A stretch of DNA of 64,000 bases. Source: Parasphingorhabdus cellanae (GTDB lineage: Bacteria; Pseudomonadota; Alphaproteobacteria; Sphingomonadales; Sphingomonadaceae). The position numbers and the translations under genes are program-made. Where the stretch lies: contig NZ_CP071794.1 in the NCBI RefSeq assembly GCF_017498565.1, positions 3,400,001 to 3,464,000 of the forward strand, given 5' to 3'. Positions 8,021-17,701 of this stretch are shown here, piece by piece. Under the pieces are notes generated by a model that worked only from the letters and a program-made list of their open reading frames with translations, ran no database searches and had not been told where the DNA came from. Every line of letters begins with the position of its first letter. The first letter of the stretch is position 1.

Positions 8021-9199
8021 ATGTCAGAAGAATTCTACCGCATCAAACGTCTGCCGCCTTATGTGTTCGCTGAAGTGAACGCGATGAAGGCGGAAGCGCG
8101 CGCCCGCGGGGAGGATATTATCGACCTTGGCATGGGCAATCCCGATGGCACACCCGCACAGCACGTGATCGACAAACTGAGCGAAACCGCCAACAATCCC
8201 ACCGCACACCGCTATAGCGCGTCGAAAGGCATCAAGGGTCTGCGCCTCGCGCAGGCCAAATATTACAAGCGCCGCTTTGATGTGGACCTCGATCCGGAAA
8301 GCGAAGTCATTGTGACTCTCGGGTCCAAGGAAGGTCTTGCCAATTTGGCACAAGCCATCACCGCGCCCGGTGACGTCGTGCTCGCGCCCAATCCATCTTA
8401 TCCGATCCACACGTTCGGGTTCATTATCGCCGGTGCGGCCATCCGCTCGATCCCGGCGGCACCGGGTCCGGATTTCTTCACGCGTCTCGAATATGCGATG
8501 AGCTACAGCGTGCCCAAGCCTTCGGTGCTGGTCATGGGCTATCCGTCCAATCCGACCGCTTATGTCGCCGACCTCGATTTCTATCAAAAGGTGGTCGATT
8601 TTGCGCGCGAGCATAAGCTGTGGGTTATCAGTGATCTTGCTTACGCTGAGATCTATTATGGCGATGTGCCAACGCCATCGATGTTGCAAGTCAAGGGCGC
8701 GAAGGATTGTGTGGTTGAATTTACCAGCATGTCGAAAACTTACTCCATGCCCGGCTGGCGCATGGGTTTTGCCGTCGGCAACCAGAAACTGATCGGCGCG
8801 CTGACACGGGTGAAATCCTATCTCGACTATGGTGCCTTCACACCGATACAGGTGGCTGCAACTGCTGCGCTGAACGGTCCGCAAGATATTATCGACGAAA
8901 ACCGCGCGCTCTATAAAAAGCGCCGCGATGTGATGGTCGAAAGCTTTGGCCGCGCCGGTTGGGATATCCCACCACCCGAGGCCAGCATGTTCGCCTGGGC
9001 ACCGGTTCCGGAACAGTTTCGCGAACTGGGCTCGATGGAATTTGCCAAGCGCCTGATCGCGGAAGCGGGCGTAGCGGTGGCCCCGGGTACAGGCTTTGGC
9101 GACGAAGGCGAAGGCTATGTCCGTCTAGCGCTGGTTGAGAATGAACAGCGCATCCGGCAAGCCGCGCGGAGCATAAAGAAGTTTCTCAGCCGGGGGTAA
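8021..9199 (+). CDS. alaC: Alanine/glutamate-pyruvate aminotransferase AlaC-like (class I/II, PLP)
   Basis: 392 residues, full length for a fold-type I aminotransferase. The order and wording of motifs follow AlaC (YfdZ): GEDIIDLGMGNPDG at 30-43, TLGSKEGLANL near 99-109, APNPSYPIH at 122-130, GYPSNPTA at 173-180, Asp205 and Tyr208 for the cofactor ring, and the PLP Schiff-base Lys239 in SMSKTYSMPGWR. AlaC interconverts pyruvate/glutamate with alanine/2-oxoglutarate in the cytoplasm. Distinction from LL-diaminopimelate aminotransferases rests on these motifs only. The gene ends before a strong terminator at 9260. Confidence 0.88.
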   Translation: MSEEFYRIKRLPPYVFAEVNAMKAEARARGEDIIDLGMGNPDGTPAQHVIDKLSETANNPTAHRYSASKGIKGLRLAQAKYYKRRFDVDLDPESEVIVTLGSKEGLANLAQAITAPGDVVLAPNPSYPIHTFGFIIAGAAIRSIPAAPGPDFFTRLEYAMSYSVPKPSVLVMGYPSNPTAYVADLDFYQKVVDFAREHKLWVISDLAYAEIYYGDVPTPSMLQVKGAKDCVVEFTSMSKTYSMPGWRMGFAVGNQKLIGALTRVKSYLDYGAFTPIQVAATAALNGPQDIIDENRALYKKRRDVMVESFGRAGWDIPPPEASMFAWAPVPEQFRELGSMEFAKRLIAEAGVAVAPGTGFGDEGEGYVRLALVENEQRIRQAARSIKKFLSRG

Positions 9200-9259
9200 T
9201 TTGGTGCGGGTTGGATTTCTGCGATTATCGGGCCTGTTTCCCGCAGCATATTAGCGAAT

Positions 9260-9295
9260 AAAAAGCCCGGCCAGATTGCTCTGGCCGGGCTTTTT
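9260..9295. terminator. Bidirectional Rho-independent terminator
   Basis: A perfect 15-base stem (AAAAAGCCCGGCCAG paired with CTGGCCGGGCTTTTT) with an ATTGCT loop, flanked by A and T tracts on both sides. It lies between the converging alaC and PEP-CTERM genes and can serve both strands. Confidence 0.95.
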
Positions 9296-9315
9296 GTAAG
9301 CCGATTATTTGTTGT

Positions 9316-9948
9316 TTAAGCGTAGCTAACTTTCACGTTCGCTTTCTTATGACGACGCTTATTTGATCTCAGAGCACCGCCGATGGCACCAAAGCCAAAG
9401 ATCATGAAGGCCCATGTTGCTGGCTCTGGAACAGCAGCAATGGAGACATTGTCAAATTCGAAAGAGTTACGCGTACTCACAAATTCAATGTCTTCAAGAA
9501 AAGTTGGTGCATCAAATTGCGCGGTGAACCGAAAGTTGGTTCCGAAACTGCTTTGGTCGCCGTTTGCTGGTGGCAGGTCGCTGCCGGAAACGGTAAAGTT
9601 ACCGGTGCTGGTGAGAATGTTGATGCTATTATAAGTGTCAACGCTTCCCCAGTCGAACGAAAAACTGGACACCAGGCTATCAACTGCAAGGATTGCTGCA
9701 CGGTCGCTACCTCTTACGGCAATCTGCGAACTGTTGTTTCCAGGCAAAGCGGCAGCTTGGCCGGGTACGCTTGAAAAGAAATTGATAAAGTTGCCGGTTA
9801 GAGCGCCGCCGCAATCGGTAACGCCATCGCAGATGACAGTCTCATTCGGATTGATAACGCCAATAGCGTTCTGACTGATGACAAGCGCTGCATTTGCAGG
9901 CGCAACACTCAAACCCAATGCGGTCACTGCTAATAGTGATTTCTTCAT
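9316..9948 (-). CDS. PEPxxWA-CTERM sorting domain-containing secreted protein
   Basis: 210 residues with a Sec signal (MKKSLLAVTALGLSVAPANA). The C-terminal sorting signal is PEPATWAFM, a hydrophobic segment, then an Arg/Lys cluster (RSNKRRHKK). In PEP-CTERM systems exosortase cleaves near PEP and attaches or releases the protein at the cell surface; an exosortase gene is not in this window. The middle is Ser/Asn/Thr-rich and probably beta-sandwich, with a Cys pair near residues 40 and 46. Likely role: surface or biofilm matrix protein (family inference). Confidence 0.9.
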   Translation of the reverse strand: MKKSLLAVTALGLSVAPANAALVISQNAIGVINPNETVICDGVTDCGGALTGNFINFFSSVPGQAAALPGNNSSQIAVRGSDRAAILAVDSLVSSFSFDWGSVDTYNSINILTSTGNFTVSGSDLPPANGDQSSFGTNFRFTAQFDAPTFLEDIEFVSTRNSFEFDNVSIAAVPEPATWAFMIFGFGAIGGALRSNKRRHKKANVKVSYA

Positions 9949-10310
9949 GTTTTAAATACCCCAATATCTTCGAATGAAACATCTAACGCGCGTTTCGTTT
10001 CGGACCCTTAACGGCTCCTAAACTATAATTCTGGCGGAAAGTAAATAGATAGCGGTTAGATGTTACAACTGTCTCTATTTGAGACAGGCTCAGTAGGCTG
10101 ATCTTCTGCTCTCGTGGGTAAATAATAGGGCGATTCCGATCTATCTCAAAACGGGTCGTTGGGTGCCGAGGGTTAATTCACGCAAATAATAGCCTGATTT
10201 CCAATCTTCATTCTTTATGATATCCGATCGGCCTGCCCGATATTCGAGCGTTGTCATCATGCTGTGCCAAGTCACTTTGTCATCCATGCATGATCTTTCA
10301 GGAGAGAGAA
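9949..10310. other. Intergenic region with a small hairpin
   Basis: No gene is apparent. A stem-loop CTGTCTC-TATTT-GAGACAG occupies 10069-10087. It has no following T tract, so it looks like an operator or RNA structure rather than a terminator. The region must contain the divergent promoters of the PEP-CTERM gene and the acyl-CoA operon; no convincing -35/-10 pair was identified. Confidence 0.4.
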
Positions 10311-12347
10311 ATGTCTGTCGTAACTACCGAAAAACACAACAATATTTTGGTCATCGTCTCGAACAACCCACCGGTTAACGCGCTTGGTGCGGCGGTTCGT
10401 CAGAGACTTGTCGATGGCATCGAAGAAGCTTTGTCTGATGATGCGGTTGAGGCAGTGGTCATCCGCTGTGACGGACGCACCTTTTTTGCTGGCGCGGATA
10501 TTACCGAATTTGGCAAGCCGATGCAGGGCCCCAATCTAGGTGAGGCGATTGACCGGTTGGAGGCCAGCAGCAAGCCGGTTGTTGCCGCGATCCACGGGAC
10601 GGCGCTTGGCGGCGGCTGTGAAGTTGCCTTGGCCTGCCATTACCGGGTTGCAGTGCCATCGGCTAAAATGGGCTTGCCCGAAGTGAAGCTGGGCCTCATT
10701 CCCGGTGCCGCTGGAACGCAGCGCCTGCCGCGCGTCGTTGGCGCAGAGGCGGCATTGCCGATGGTGGTGATTGGCAATCCGATCTCCGCAAAAAAGGCGC
10801 ACTCCATTGGCCTGGTCGACAAGCTGGTTGGTGAGGATAGTCTCGCCGAGGATGCGATAGCCTTTGCGCGCGAACAAATCGGCAAAGAGCCACCACGCTC
10901 GTCCGAAGGCACAGCGAATAAGGACGGCATCAAAAACCCGGCCATATTTGACGAATTCCGTCAGAAAAACGGCCGCAAAATCCGCGGCTTTGATGCACCA
11001 GAAGCCGGTATTCAGGCGGTGAAAGCCGCAGGCGAGCTATCCTATGCAGACGGCGTCGCGAAAGAACGGGAATTATTCACAAAGCTGATGACCGGTACCC
11101 AGTCTGCGGCCATGCGGCATTATTTCTTTGCCGAACGCGCGGCGAACAAGATTGACGGCATTGATCCCAAAATCGAGCTGATCCCGATCAAGAAAGTCGG
11201 CATCTTGGGGGCTGGCACCATGGGCGGCGGCATCGGCATGAACTTTCTGTCGGCTGGCATTCCGGTGACCATTGTCGAATTGAAAGAAGAAGCGCTGGAC
11301 CGCGGCGTCAATGTGATCCGTAAAAATTACGAGAATACCGCCAAGCGCGGCCGGATGACCGAAGAGCAGGTCGAGGGCGCGATGAGCATTTTGACGCCTA
11401 GCCTGTCCTATGATGATCTGGCCGACTGCGATCTGGTGATCGAGGCGGTATTTGAAAATATGGATGTCAAAAAGGAAGTGTTCACCAAGCTCGACGGCAT
11501 CGTGAAACAGGGCGCGATCCTTGCCAGTAACACCAGCTATCTGAATATTGACGAGATTGCAGCAGTCACCAAGCGGCCGGAATATGTTCTCGGCCTGCAT
11601 TTTTTCTCCCCGGCCAATATCATGAAATTGCTCGAAATCGTGCGCGGCGAGAAGACCGCCGATGATGTGCTGATGACGGCGATGAAGCTGTCGAAGAAGA
11701 TCGGCAAGGTTGCGGCGGTTTCCGGCGTCTGCCCCGGCTTTATCGGCAACCGGATGCTCAGCCCGCGTCAGGAGCAAGCCAATCAGATGATCATGGAAGG
11801 CGCCAATTATTGGGAAGTCGATGACGTCTTGCTGGAATTCGGTTTCCCGATGGGGCCGTTCCAAATGTCCGATCTGGCCGGAGTCGATATCGGATGGCAT
11901 CGCGATCCCGAACGCATCGAAACATTGCGCGACGCCTTATGCGCTGTCGGTCGCTGGGGACAGAAAGTCGGCAAGGGTTTTTATGATTATGATGAAGCGC
12001 GGCAACGCACGCCCTCTGATGAAGTGAAACAGATTATCGCTGAGTTCGCCGCCAAAGCGGGCAAGGAGCAGCGCGACATTTCGAAAGATGAGATTCGCGA
12101 GCGGCTTCTCTATCCGATGGTCAACGAAGGGGCGAAAATCCTCGAAGAAGGCATGGCACAGCGCGCGAGCGATATCGATGTCGTCTGGATCAACGGCTAT
12201 GGCTGGCCGCTTTATACCGGCGGTCCGATGTTCTGGGCCGACACCGTCGGGCTCGACAATATTGTCGCCGGCCTGAAAAAACATAATCTACCGGTCGCAG
12301 ACCTGCTTCAGGAAAAGGCAGCTGCAGGAGGCACGTTCAACGGATAG
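10311..12347 (+). CDS. Multifunctional enoyl-CoA hydratase / 3-hydroxyacyl-CoA dehydrogenase
   Basis: 678 residues from ATG 10311 (CAGGAGAG upstream). Residues about 5-190 form a crotonase domain with the oxyanion segment [10 protein letters not shown] and both catalytic glutamates, Glu104 in [13 protein letters not shown] and Glu124 in [13 protein letters not shown] Rossmann NAD-binding domain begins near residue 297 ([13 protein letters not shown]). The dehydrogenase motifs SNTSYL and GLHFFSP (catalytic His) follow, and then two C-terminal 3HCDH domains including CPGFIGNRM. It hydrates trans-2-enoyl-CoA and oxidises the 3-hydroxy product to 3-ketoacyl-CoA in beta-oxidation. It resembles FadJ/FadB alpha subunits and peroxisomal bifunctional enzymes. 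The acyl-CoA synthetase gene follows 30 bases later. Confidence 0.93.
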   Translation: MSVVTTEKHNNILVIVSNNPPVNALGAAVRQRLVDGIEEALSDDAVEAVVIRCDGRTFFAGADITEFGKPMQGPNLGEAIDRLEASSKPVVAAIHGTALGGGCEVALACHYRVAVPSAKMGLPEVKLGLIPGAAGTQRLPRVVGAEAALPMVVIGNPISAKKAHSIGLVDKLVGEDSLAEDAIAFAREQIGKEPPRSSEGTANKDGIKNPAIFDEFRQKNGRKIRGFDAPEAGIQAVKAAGELSYADGVAKERELFTKLMTGTQSAAMRHYFFAERAANKIDGIDPKIELIPIKKVGILGAGTMGGGIGMNFLSAGIPVTIVELKEEALDRGVNVIRKNYENTAKRGRMTEEQVEGAMSILTPSLSYDDLADCDLVIEAVFENMDVKKEVFTKLDGIVKQGAILASNTSYLNIDEIAAVTKRPEYVLGLHFFSPANIMKLLEIVRGEKTADDVLMTAMKLSKKIGKVAAVSGVCPGFIGNRMLSPRQEQANQMIMEGANYWEVDDVLLEFGFPMGPFQMSDLAGVDIGWHRDPERIETLRDALCAVGRWGQKVGKGFYDYDEARQRTPSDEVKQIIAEFAAKAGKEQRDISKDEIRERLLYPMVNEGAKILEEGMAQRASDIDVVWINGYGWPLYTGGPMFWADTVGLDNIVAGLKKHNLPVADLLQEKAAAGGTFNG

Positions 12348-12377
12348 GTTCGCGAACATCAATTAGGAGAGAAAAAT

Positions 12378-14120
12378 TTGTCAGCTGAAGCAATAGATCC
12401 ACTGGAAAAGTGGACACCGCCTGCTGGATGGCCCGTACGATCACGCAAAGACGTGGACGCATTATTATGCGCGCCGGGGCAGCCGTTTGAAATGGAAATG
12501 GTCGATATCGATGGCGTATCGACCCGCGTCTGGAAAAATGCTCTGCCCACGCTCGCGGCGATGGCGGAACATGCGCGCGGTCATGGCGACAGCGAATTTC
12601 TGATATTTGCCGACGAGCGTGTCACCTATGCCAACTGGTATCGCGCCGTGGCGGCTCTGGCGGTGGAGCTTCAGAATATCGGTGTAACGAAGGGCGACCG
12701 GGTTTCGCTCGCGATGCGCAATTTGCCGGAATGGCCGGTGATTTTCTTCGCGGCAGCCTCTATCGGCGCTATTGTCGTACCGCTCAACGCGTGGTGGACG
12801 GATCAGGAACTGGTTTTTGGCCTCGCAAATTCCGGTGCCAGCGTGTTGTTATGTGATGCCGAACGATGGGACCGGATTTCTCCGCACAGGGCGGACTTGC
12901 CTGATTTGCACCATGTCATTGTGGCGCGCAGTTCAGGCGCTATGGCAGAACCCGCCCGCGCGCTGGAAGTTAGTATCGGGAAGCCCAATGATTATGGCAG
13001 CCTTCCCGATCAGGACTTGCCGGCGGTCGAGCTGGCGCCTGATGATCCGGCGACGATTTTTTACACCAGCGGCACGACCGGCCAGCCCAAGGGCGCGCTG
13101 GGGTCCCATCGCAATCTGACCACCAATGCTATATCGGTCGGTTATTCTGGCGCTGCGGCAGCCTTGCGCCGGGGCCATGAGGTTCCGGAACCGACCGTTC
13201 GGGTTGGCCTCACCGTTGTGCCGATGTTCCATTGTACCGCTTGCTCCGCGATCATGATGCCGACCGTCCAAGGGGGGCATAAGATGGTCTTCCTGCACAA
13301 GTGGGATACCGTGAAAGCGATGGAGATTATCGAGCGGGAAAAGGTCAACGCCACCGGCGGTGTGCCGTTTATTGCCTGGCAGTTGATCGAACATCCCGAG
13401 CGGGATCAATATGATCTGAGTTCCATCGATGCGATCAGCTATGGTGGCGCGCCGTCCGCGCCCGAATTGGCGCGCAAAATCTATGAAGTCTTTGGCGCGC
13501 TTCCCGGCAATGGCTGGGGCATGACCGAAACCATGGCGACGGTGACATCGCATAGCGCCGAGGATTATCTTAATCGCCCGACAAGCTGCGGCCCGCCGGT
13601 CGCTGCGGCAGACCTGAAAGTCATGAGCGAGGATGGCGCCGACGAAATGCCGATCGGCGGTGTGGGGGAGCTTTGGGCACGCGGCCCGATGGTGGTGAAG
13701 GGCTATTGGAACCGGCCAGACGCAACCGCCGAAACCTTCGTCAATGGCTGGGTCCGCACCGGCGATCTGGCGCGACTGGATGACGAGGGTTTCTGCTATG
13801 TTGTTGACCGCGCGAAAGACATGATCATCCGCGGCGGGGAAAATATCTATTCGTCCGAGGTTGAGAATGTCCTCTATGATCATCCCGCGGTGATGGATGC
13901 TGCTCTAGTGGGTATCGAGCACAAGACATTGGGCGAGGAACCGGCGGCAATTGTGCATCTGGTTCAGGGGCAAACGGCCACGGAAGCGGAATTGCAGGAG
14001 TGGGTGCAGGCCCGTCTCGCAAATTTCAAAGTGCCGGTCAAAGTCCTGTTCAGTACCGACAGCCTGCCGCGCAATGCCAATGGCAAGATACTGAAACGCG
14101 ATCTGAAATCGCTTTTCTAG
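12378..14120 (+). CDS. Class I adenylate-forming acyl-CoA synthetase
   Basis: 580 residues, starting at TTG 12378 with AGGAGA seven bases upstream. The AMP-binding P-loop FYTSGTTGQPKGA lies at about residue 225. YGGAPSAPEL and GWGMTET follow near 355-380, then the WVRTGDLARLDDEGF motif, DMIIRGGENIYSSEVE, and the C-terminal catalytic lysine in PRNANGKILKRDL. It activates a carboxylic acid to an acyl-adenylate and transfers it to CoA. The chain length or substrate cannot be fixed from sequence. Its place directly behind the hydratase/dehydrogenase gene suggests it feeds beta-oxidation. Confidence 0.93.
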   Translation: MSAEAIDPLEKWTPPAGWPVRSRKDVDALLCAPGQPFEMEMVDIDGVSTRVWKNALPTLAAMAEHARGHGDSEFLIFADERVTYANWYRAVAALAVELQNIGVTKGDRVSLAMRNLPEWPVIFFAAASIGAIVVPLNAWWTDQELVFGLANSGASVLLCDAERWDRISPHRADLPDLHHVIVARSSGAMAEPARALEVSIGKPNDYGSLPDQDLPAVELAPDDPATIFYTSGTTGQPKGALGSHRNLTTNAISVGYSGAAAALRRGHEVPEPTVRVGLTVVPMFHCTACSAIMMPTVQGGHKMVFLHKWDTVKAMEIIEREKVNATGGVPFIAWQLIEHPERDQYDLSSIDAISYGGAPSAPELARKIYEVFGALPGNGWGMTETMATVTSHSAEDYLNRPTSCGPPVAAADLKVMSEDGADEMPIGGVGELWARGPMVVKGYWNRPDATAETFVNGWVRTGDLARLDDEGFCYVVDRAKDMIIRGGENIYSSEVENVLYDHPAVMDAALVGIEHKTLGEEPAAIVHLVQGQTATEAELQEWVQARLANFKVPVKVLFSTDSLPRNANGKILKRDLKSLF

Positions 14121-14123
14121 CGT

Positions 14124-15053
14124 TTAGCTTTCCTGGGGCGTCAGTCGGATCAGGCCTTCCTGCACAGCTGACGCCACCAATTTGCCATCCTGCGTATAGA
14201 GAGCGCCGCGATTGAGGCCGCGGGTGTGGCCGGTCCAATCGCTGTCCATCACATAACAGATCCATTGATCCATTCTAAAGTCATCATGGAACCACATCGC
14301 ATGATCAAGGCTGGTCGAGAATAGACCCGGCGTGGTCCAGTGCAGGCCATGAGGTATCATTGACGTGGAGAGCAATCCCATGTCGGACGCAAAGGCCAAA
14401 GTGGCGCGATGGATCAACGGATCATCCGGTAGCGGGGCTATGGTCTTGAACCATTGATACTGGCGCGCGTCTGCGCTTTTGCCTTCGGGTCGAAAGCTGC
14501 GCACATCAAAGGGTCGCGGCATGCTCATCCGTTCGATATGCTTGTCCGATACCTGCGGGTTACGGGCAATTTGCTCCATCGCGCTCATGCACTGGTCGGG
14601 CGGCATGACATCCGGCATGGATATCTGATGTTGCAGCCCGTCAGCTGGCTTTTGGAAGGAGGCCGTCAGGTTGAATATAACCTTCTCATTCTGCCGAACG
14701 ACGACCCTGCGGTTGGAAATGCTGCGGCCGTCAAAGTCGCGATGCACCCGAAAATGCAGCGGCTTGGTTTCATCTCCGGCGCGCAGAAAATAGGAATGGA
14801 GCGAGTGAATATTCTTCTCGGCATCGACCGTATGATCCGCTGCGACAATGGCTTGCGCAATCACCTGACCACCAAAAATCCGCTCCCGTGCCGATGAATT
14901 GAGCGCCGGAAACACAAATTCGTCTTCACCGTCTGCCGTAAGATTAAAGGTGCGGAGCAATCCGGCTATCAGCTTCTCCGCAGGCACGGAGGAGCGATTG
15001 GCCAGAGCTTCCGAAAGCCGGCGTTCGACTTGTTCGTCCGTTAGTTGATCCAA
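14124..15053 (-). CDS. tesB: Acyl-CoA thioesterase II (TesB)
   Basis: 309 residues from a TTG at 15053; the frame stays open upstream into the thiolase gene, so the start is uncertain. The double-hotdog TesB fold is indicated by RIFGGQVIAQAIVAA-x-HTV, by the HSLHSYFLRAGD segment, and in the second half by SLDHAMWFHDDFRMDQW and CYVMDSDWTGHTRGLNRG. The Asp/Gln/Thr-type active-site positions of TesB appear to be present. It hydrolyses medium and long acyl-CoAs to free acid and CoA in the cytoplasm. It lies downstream of the thiolase gene on the same strand, with a gap of about 40 bases, so the two are probably cotranscribed. Confidence 0.92.
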   Translation of the reverse strand: MDQLTDEQVERRLSEALANRSSVPAEKLIAGLLRTFNLTADGEDEFVFPALNSSARERIFGGQVIAQAIVAADHTVDAEKNIHSLHSYFLRAGDETKPLHFRVHRDFDGRSISNRRVVVRQNEKVIFNLTASFQKPADGLQHQISMPDVMPPDQCMSAMEQIARNPQVSDKHIERMSMPRPFDVRSFRPEGKSADARQYQWFKTIAPLPDDPLIHRATLAFASDMGLLSTSMIPHGLHWTTPGLFSTSLDHAMWFHDDFRMDQWICYVMDSDWTGHTRGLNRGALYTQDGKLVASAVQEGLIRLTPQES

Positions 15054-15094
15054 AACTGCTTCTATTCCTTCAATATGCGTGTTGTCTCGAAAGT

Positions 15095-16267
15095 TCAGGG
15101 GTAGATCTCGAACAGGCCTGCTCCGCCCTGCCCGCCACCAATACACATGGTGACAACGCCCCATTTTGCACCGCGACGGCGACCTTCCTGCAACAAATGC
15201 CCGGCACAGCGCGCGCCGGTCATGCCAAAGGGGTGGCCAATCGAAATGGACCCGCCGTTGACGTTATATTTTTCCGGATCAATGCCCAGACGATCGCGGC
15301 TGTAGAGGCACTGGCTCGCAAAGGCTTCGTTGAGTTCCCAGATGTCGATATCATCGACGGTCAGACCTTGCCGCTCGAGCAGCTTCGGCACCGCAAAGAC
15401 CGGACCAATGCCCATTTCATCCGGTTCACACCCGGCGACGGCCCAGGATACAAAACGGCCCAGTGGTTCCAGCCCGCGCCGTTCGGCCTCTTTGGCTTCC
15501 ATCAACAAAACTGCAGCGGCACCGTCGGACAACTGGCTGGCATTACCAGCGGTAATATATTTGCCTTCGCCCATAACCGGCTGCAATTTGGCGAGACCTT
15601 CCAGGGTCGTGGTCGGACGATTGCACTCGTCCCGATCAACGGTGTAATCGACAATGCTCTCTTCCTTGGTTTCCTTGTCGACGACTTTCATCTTCGTCTG
15701 CATCGGCACGATTTCGTCGGCGAAAAGCCCGGCTTCTTGAGCCTTGGCCATACGCTGCTGCGATTGCAGGGAATATTCGTCCTGATATTCGCGGCTGACA
15801 TTATAACGCTCCGCGACAATATCCGCGGTATCGATCATTGGCATGAAGATATCGGGTGCGATTTTCAGGATTTCGTTGTCGATGCTGCCTTCCGGCGCGC
15901 GCTGCCCTTGCATTGAAATGCTTTCCACGCCACCTGCTACAACGCAATCCGCACCGTCGCCGCGAATATGGTTGGCTGCCATGGCGATGGCCTGCATCCC
16001 AGACGAGCAGAAACGGTTGATCGTGGCACCAGCGGTGGATTTGGGCAGCCCGGCAAGAAGCGCGGCATTGCGGCCGATATTGGGCGCAGCATGGGCGACA
16101 TTGCCCATCAGGCTGTCGTCGACAAAATCGCTTTCAACACCCGATTTGGCAACGGCGTGTTTGATGGCATGCGCTGCCATCGTCATCGGCGGTGTAATGT
16201 TAAACCCACCCCGCCCGGCTTTGGCGAGCCCGGTACGGGCATAGGATACGACGACTGCTTCGCGCAT
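15095..16267 (-). CDS. Acetyl-CoA C-acyltransferase (thiolase, FadA-like)
   Basis: 390 residues, full length for a thiolase. The nucleophile Cys87 sits in NRFCSSGMQ, His345 in GGSISIGHPFGMTGAR and the second catalytic Cys375 in TMCIGGGQGGAG. It cleaves 3-ketoacyl-CoA with CoA to acetyl-CoA and a shortened acyl-CoA, the last step of the beta-oxidation started by the genes at 10.3-14.1 kb. GGGAG lies upstream of the ATG. tesB follows on the same strand. Confidence 0.94.
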   Translation of the reverse strand: MREAVVVSYARTGLAKAGRGGFNITPPMTMAAHAIKHAVAKSGVESDFVDDSLMGNVAHAAPNIGRNAALLAGLPKSTAGATINRFCSSGMQAIAMAANHIRGDGADCVVAGGVESISMQGQRAPEGSIDNEILKIAPDIFMPMIDTADIVAERYNVSREYQDEYSLQSQQRMAKAQEAGLFADEIVPMQTKMKVVDKETKEESIVDYTVDRDECNRPTTTLEGLAKLQPVMGEGKYITAGNASQLSDGAAAVLLMEAKEAERRGLEPLGRFVSWAVAGCEPDEMGIGPVFAVPKLLERQGLTVDDIDIWELNEAFASQCLYSRDRLGIDPEKYNVNGGSISIGHPFGMTGARCAGHLLQEGRRRGAKWGVVTMCIGGGQGGAGLFEIYP

Positions 16268-16469
16268 GATAAAATCTCCCTTTGAAATGCTGGCGTAAGT
16301 TTATTTAGGGCAGTGTCAAGATTTCAGTCCCCCGTGACAAGAAACTTCACATATTGGTTTCAGTATTCCCTGGGATCTTTGCGCCGGGCTCTGTGGCAGT
16401 GGGCTCTTTCATTATCAGTCAAAATGAGACATTTAGATAAAGAGAAGAAATAGAACAAAGGAGACAGGG

Positions 16470-17699
16470 GTGTCACAGAATATCTATATATTGGGCGGGC
16501 ATCAGACAGATTTTGCCCAAAACTGGACACGCGAAGATATGTCTCTCTTCGACCTGTTTTCAACCACCGTTCTGACCGCGTTGGAAAATACCGGACTGGA
16601 CCCAAAAGACATCGAAGTCGGCCATGTCGGCAATTTTGTGGCCGAACTTTTTACGGGCCAAGGCATGCTCGGCGGTTTTTTCGGCCATGTGCACAAGGAT
16701 TTTTCCGGCATGCCGGCCTCTCGCCACGAAGGCGCATGCGCTTCCGGATCACTCGCCATATTGGGCGCAATGACGGACATTGAAAGCGGCCGCTATGACC
16801 TTGCTTGTGTGGCCGGGGTCGAGCTGATGCGCAATGTTTCCGGAGGGCAGGCGGCGGATAATCTGGGTGCGGCGATTTTCGTCGGCAAAGAAGGGCAGGA
16901 TGCAAAATATATCTGGCCGGCCATGTTCTCTGATCTCGCCGAAGAATATGACCGCCGCTATGGTTTGCGCCATGAGCATCTGATGGAAATATCCAAGACC
17001 AATTTCGACAATGCCCGGCGCAATCCCAATGCGCAAAGCCGTAACTGGCAGTTTGAGGACAAAAGCTTTACCGCGGACGATGACTATAATCCGGTCATTG
17101 AAGGCTGGATGCGGCGGCAGGATTGCGGACAGGTTTCCGATGGCGCGGCTGTCGTCTTTCTCGCGTCCGAAGCGCGCGCCAAGCAATATGCAGATAGTCG
17201 CGGCATTCCGCTGGAGAGCCTCGCCCAAGTCAAAGGATGGGGGCACACGACGGCACCTATGCTGATGCAAACGAAACTGGTTGATAGCGCCAATGATGAT
17301 TATGTCTTGCCTTGGACGCGCAAGGCGATCACCGATGCCTATCGCCGCGCTGGCATCAGTGGACCGGACCAGCTCGACGCGATTGAAACCCATGATTGTT
17401 TCTCGGTCACCGAGTATATGGCGATTGAGCATTTCGGCATCACCGCTCCGGGCGAAGCATGGAAAGCTATTGAGGAAGGCGTCATCGGGTTTGAAGGGAG
17501 CCTTCCCGTCAATCCTTCCGGCGGCTTGATCGGCATGGGACATCCGGTGGGTGCAACCGGTGTTCGCATGATACTCGATGCCTCCAAGCAAGTGACTGGA
17601 AATGCAGGCGATTACCAAGTAGAAGGCGCCGCAACGGTCGGAACTTTCAACGTCGGAGGCTCTGGCACCACCAATTGCGCGTTCGTCGTAGGAGTCTAG
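16470..17699 (+). CDS. Thiolase-family acetyl-CoA acetyltransferase (SCP2-thiolase-like)
   Basis: 409 residues from GTG 16470, with AAGGAGA upstream. Cys90 in EGACASGSLA is the nucleophile, and HDCFSVTEY near residue 308 and GGLIGMGHPVGATG near 350 supply the second-half motifs. The divergent N-terminus and the extended SDLAEEYDRRYG region resemble SCP2-type thiolases that act on branched, sterol side-chain or aromatic-derived CoA esters. A fatty acid or steroid role is therefore likely but not proven. The DUF1295 gene begins two bases after its stop, so they are probably cotranscribed. Confidence 0.9.
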   Translation: MSQNIYILGGHQTDFAQNWTREDMSLFDLFSTTVLTALENTGLDPKDIEVGHVGNFVAELFTGQGMLGGFFGHVHKDFSGMPASRHEGACASGSLAILGAMTDIESGRYDLACVAGVELMRNVSGGQAADNLGAAIFVGKEGQDAKYIWPAMFSDLAEEYDRRYGLRHEHLMEISKTNFDNARRNPNAQSRNWQFEDKSFTADDDYNPVIEGWMRRQDCGQVSDGAAVVFLASEARAKQYADSRGIPLESLAQVKGWGHTTAPMLMQTKLVDSANDDYVLPWTRKAITDAYRRAGISGPDQLDAIETHDCFSVTEYMAIEHFGITAPGEAWKAIEEGVIGFEGSLPVNPSGGLIGMGHPVGATGVRMILDASKQVTGNAGDYQVEGAATVGTFNVGGSGTTNCAFVVGV

Positions 17700-17701
17700 T
17701 C

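Noticed and set aside
12933..13883. Long open frame on the minus strand inside the acyl-CoA synthetase gene
   Set aside because: It lacks domain motifs and a ribosome site, and the plus-strand frame has all adenylate-forming enzyme signatures.
15197..15916. 239-codon plus-strand frame over the FadA-like thiolase gene
   Set aside because: It is antisense to a full-length thiolase with complete catalytic residues and shows no motif of its own.
16749..17618. 289-codon open frame antisense to the SCP2-like thiolase
   Set aside because: It is a shadow of a strongly constrained gene with no recognisable protein pattern.
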